This document shows positions 5,378 to 5,391 of a DNA stretch of 5,391 nt, one piece after another. Both the position numbers and the translations under genes were made by a program. The notes under the pieces were generated by a model. The model was given only the letters and a program-made list of their open reading frames with translations. It was not told the origin of the DNA and searched no databases. Each line of letters starts with the position of its first letter. Within the stretch, counting starts at the first letter, position 1. This DNA is from Methylococcaceae bacterium (GTDB lineage: Bacteria > Pseudomonadota > Gammaproteobacteria > Methylococcales > Methylomonadaceae): assembly GCA_947506075.1 (NCBI GenBank), contig CANNNN010000191.1, positions 1 through 5,391 on the forward strand, given 5' to 3'.

Positions 5378-5391
5378 CTCCGTATTTAAGA

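Overview
The window looks like a chromosomal piece of a gammaproteobacterium. The best evidence is an endonuclease III that keeps its catalytic and iron-sulfur residues at the same positions as the E. coli enzyme, together with a copper-peptide operon of a type common in aquatic and methane- or sulfur-oxidising gammaproteobacteria. Genus cannot be read from the sequence. Every well-supported gene lies on the minus strand, so transcription runs from the right edge towards the left.

Right to left: positions 4792-5391 form an AT-rich stretch with no convincing gene, apart from a possible 44-codon plus-strand frame at 5243-5377. Next come a 302-residue protein of unknown function with a predicted helical, possibly coiled-coil N-terminus (3883-4791) and nth, endonuclease III (3178-3816). 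The centre of interest is a three-gene operon. bufA (2391-2966) encodes a secreted Cys- and Met-rich precursor peptide with repeated EGACG motifs. bufB (1480-2313) encodes a DUF692 multinuclear iron oxidase (MNIO). bufC (713-1483) encodes its DUF2063 partner. bufB and bufC overlap by four bases (ATGA). bufA is separated from bufB by a gap holding a perfect 10-bp hairpin. An extended -10 promoter and a leader hairpin are proposed upstream of bufA.

The left 600 bases are mobile-element debris on the plus strand. They hold a structure resembling domain V and part of domain VI of a group II intron 3' end (about 125-212), preceded by the end of an unidentified reading frame. About 170 bases further on there is a decayed IS3-family transposase fragment (380-530), in which the OrfA tail and OrfB head lie in different frames next to an A7G run.

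Working model: the operon makes a periplasmic or secreted ribosomally made, post-translationally modified peptide (RiPP) of the bufferin/HvfA class. BufC presents the BufA precursor to BufB, which oxidises Cys residues in the EGxCG motifs, and the mature peptide binds copper. This function is inferred from the families. The array of motifs, the Ala at the variable position (EGACG rather than the common EGKCG) and the absence of a DoxX gene next to bufC are the main peculiarities.
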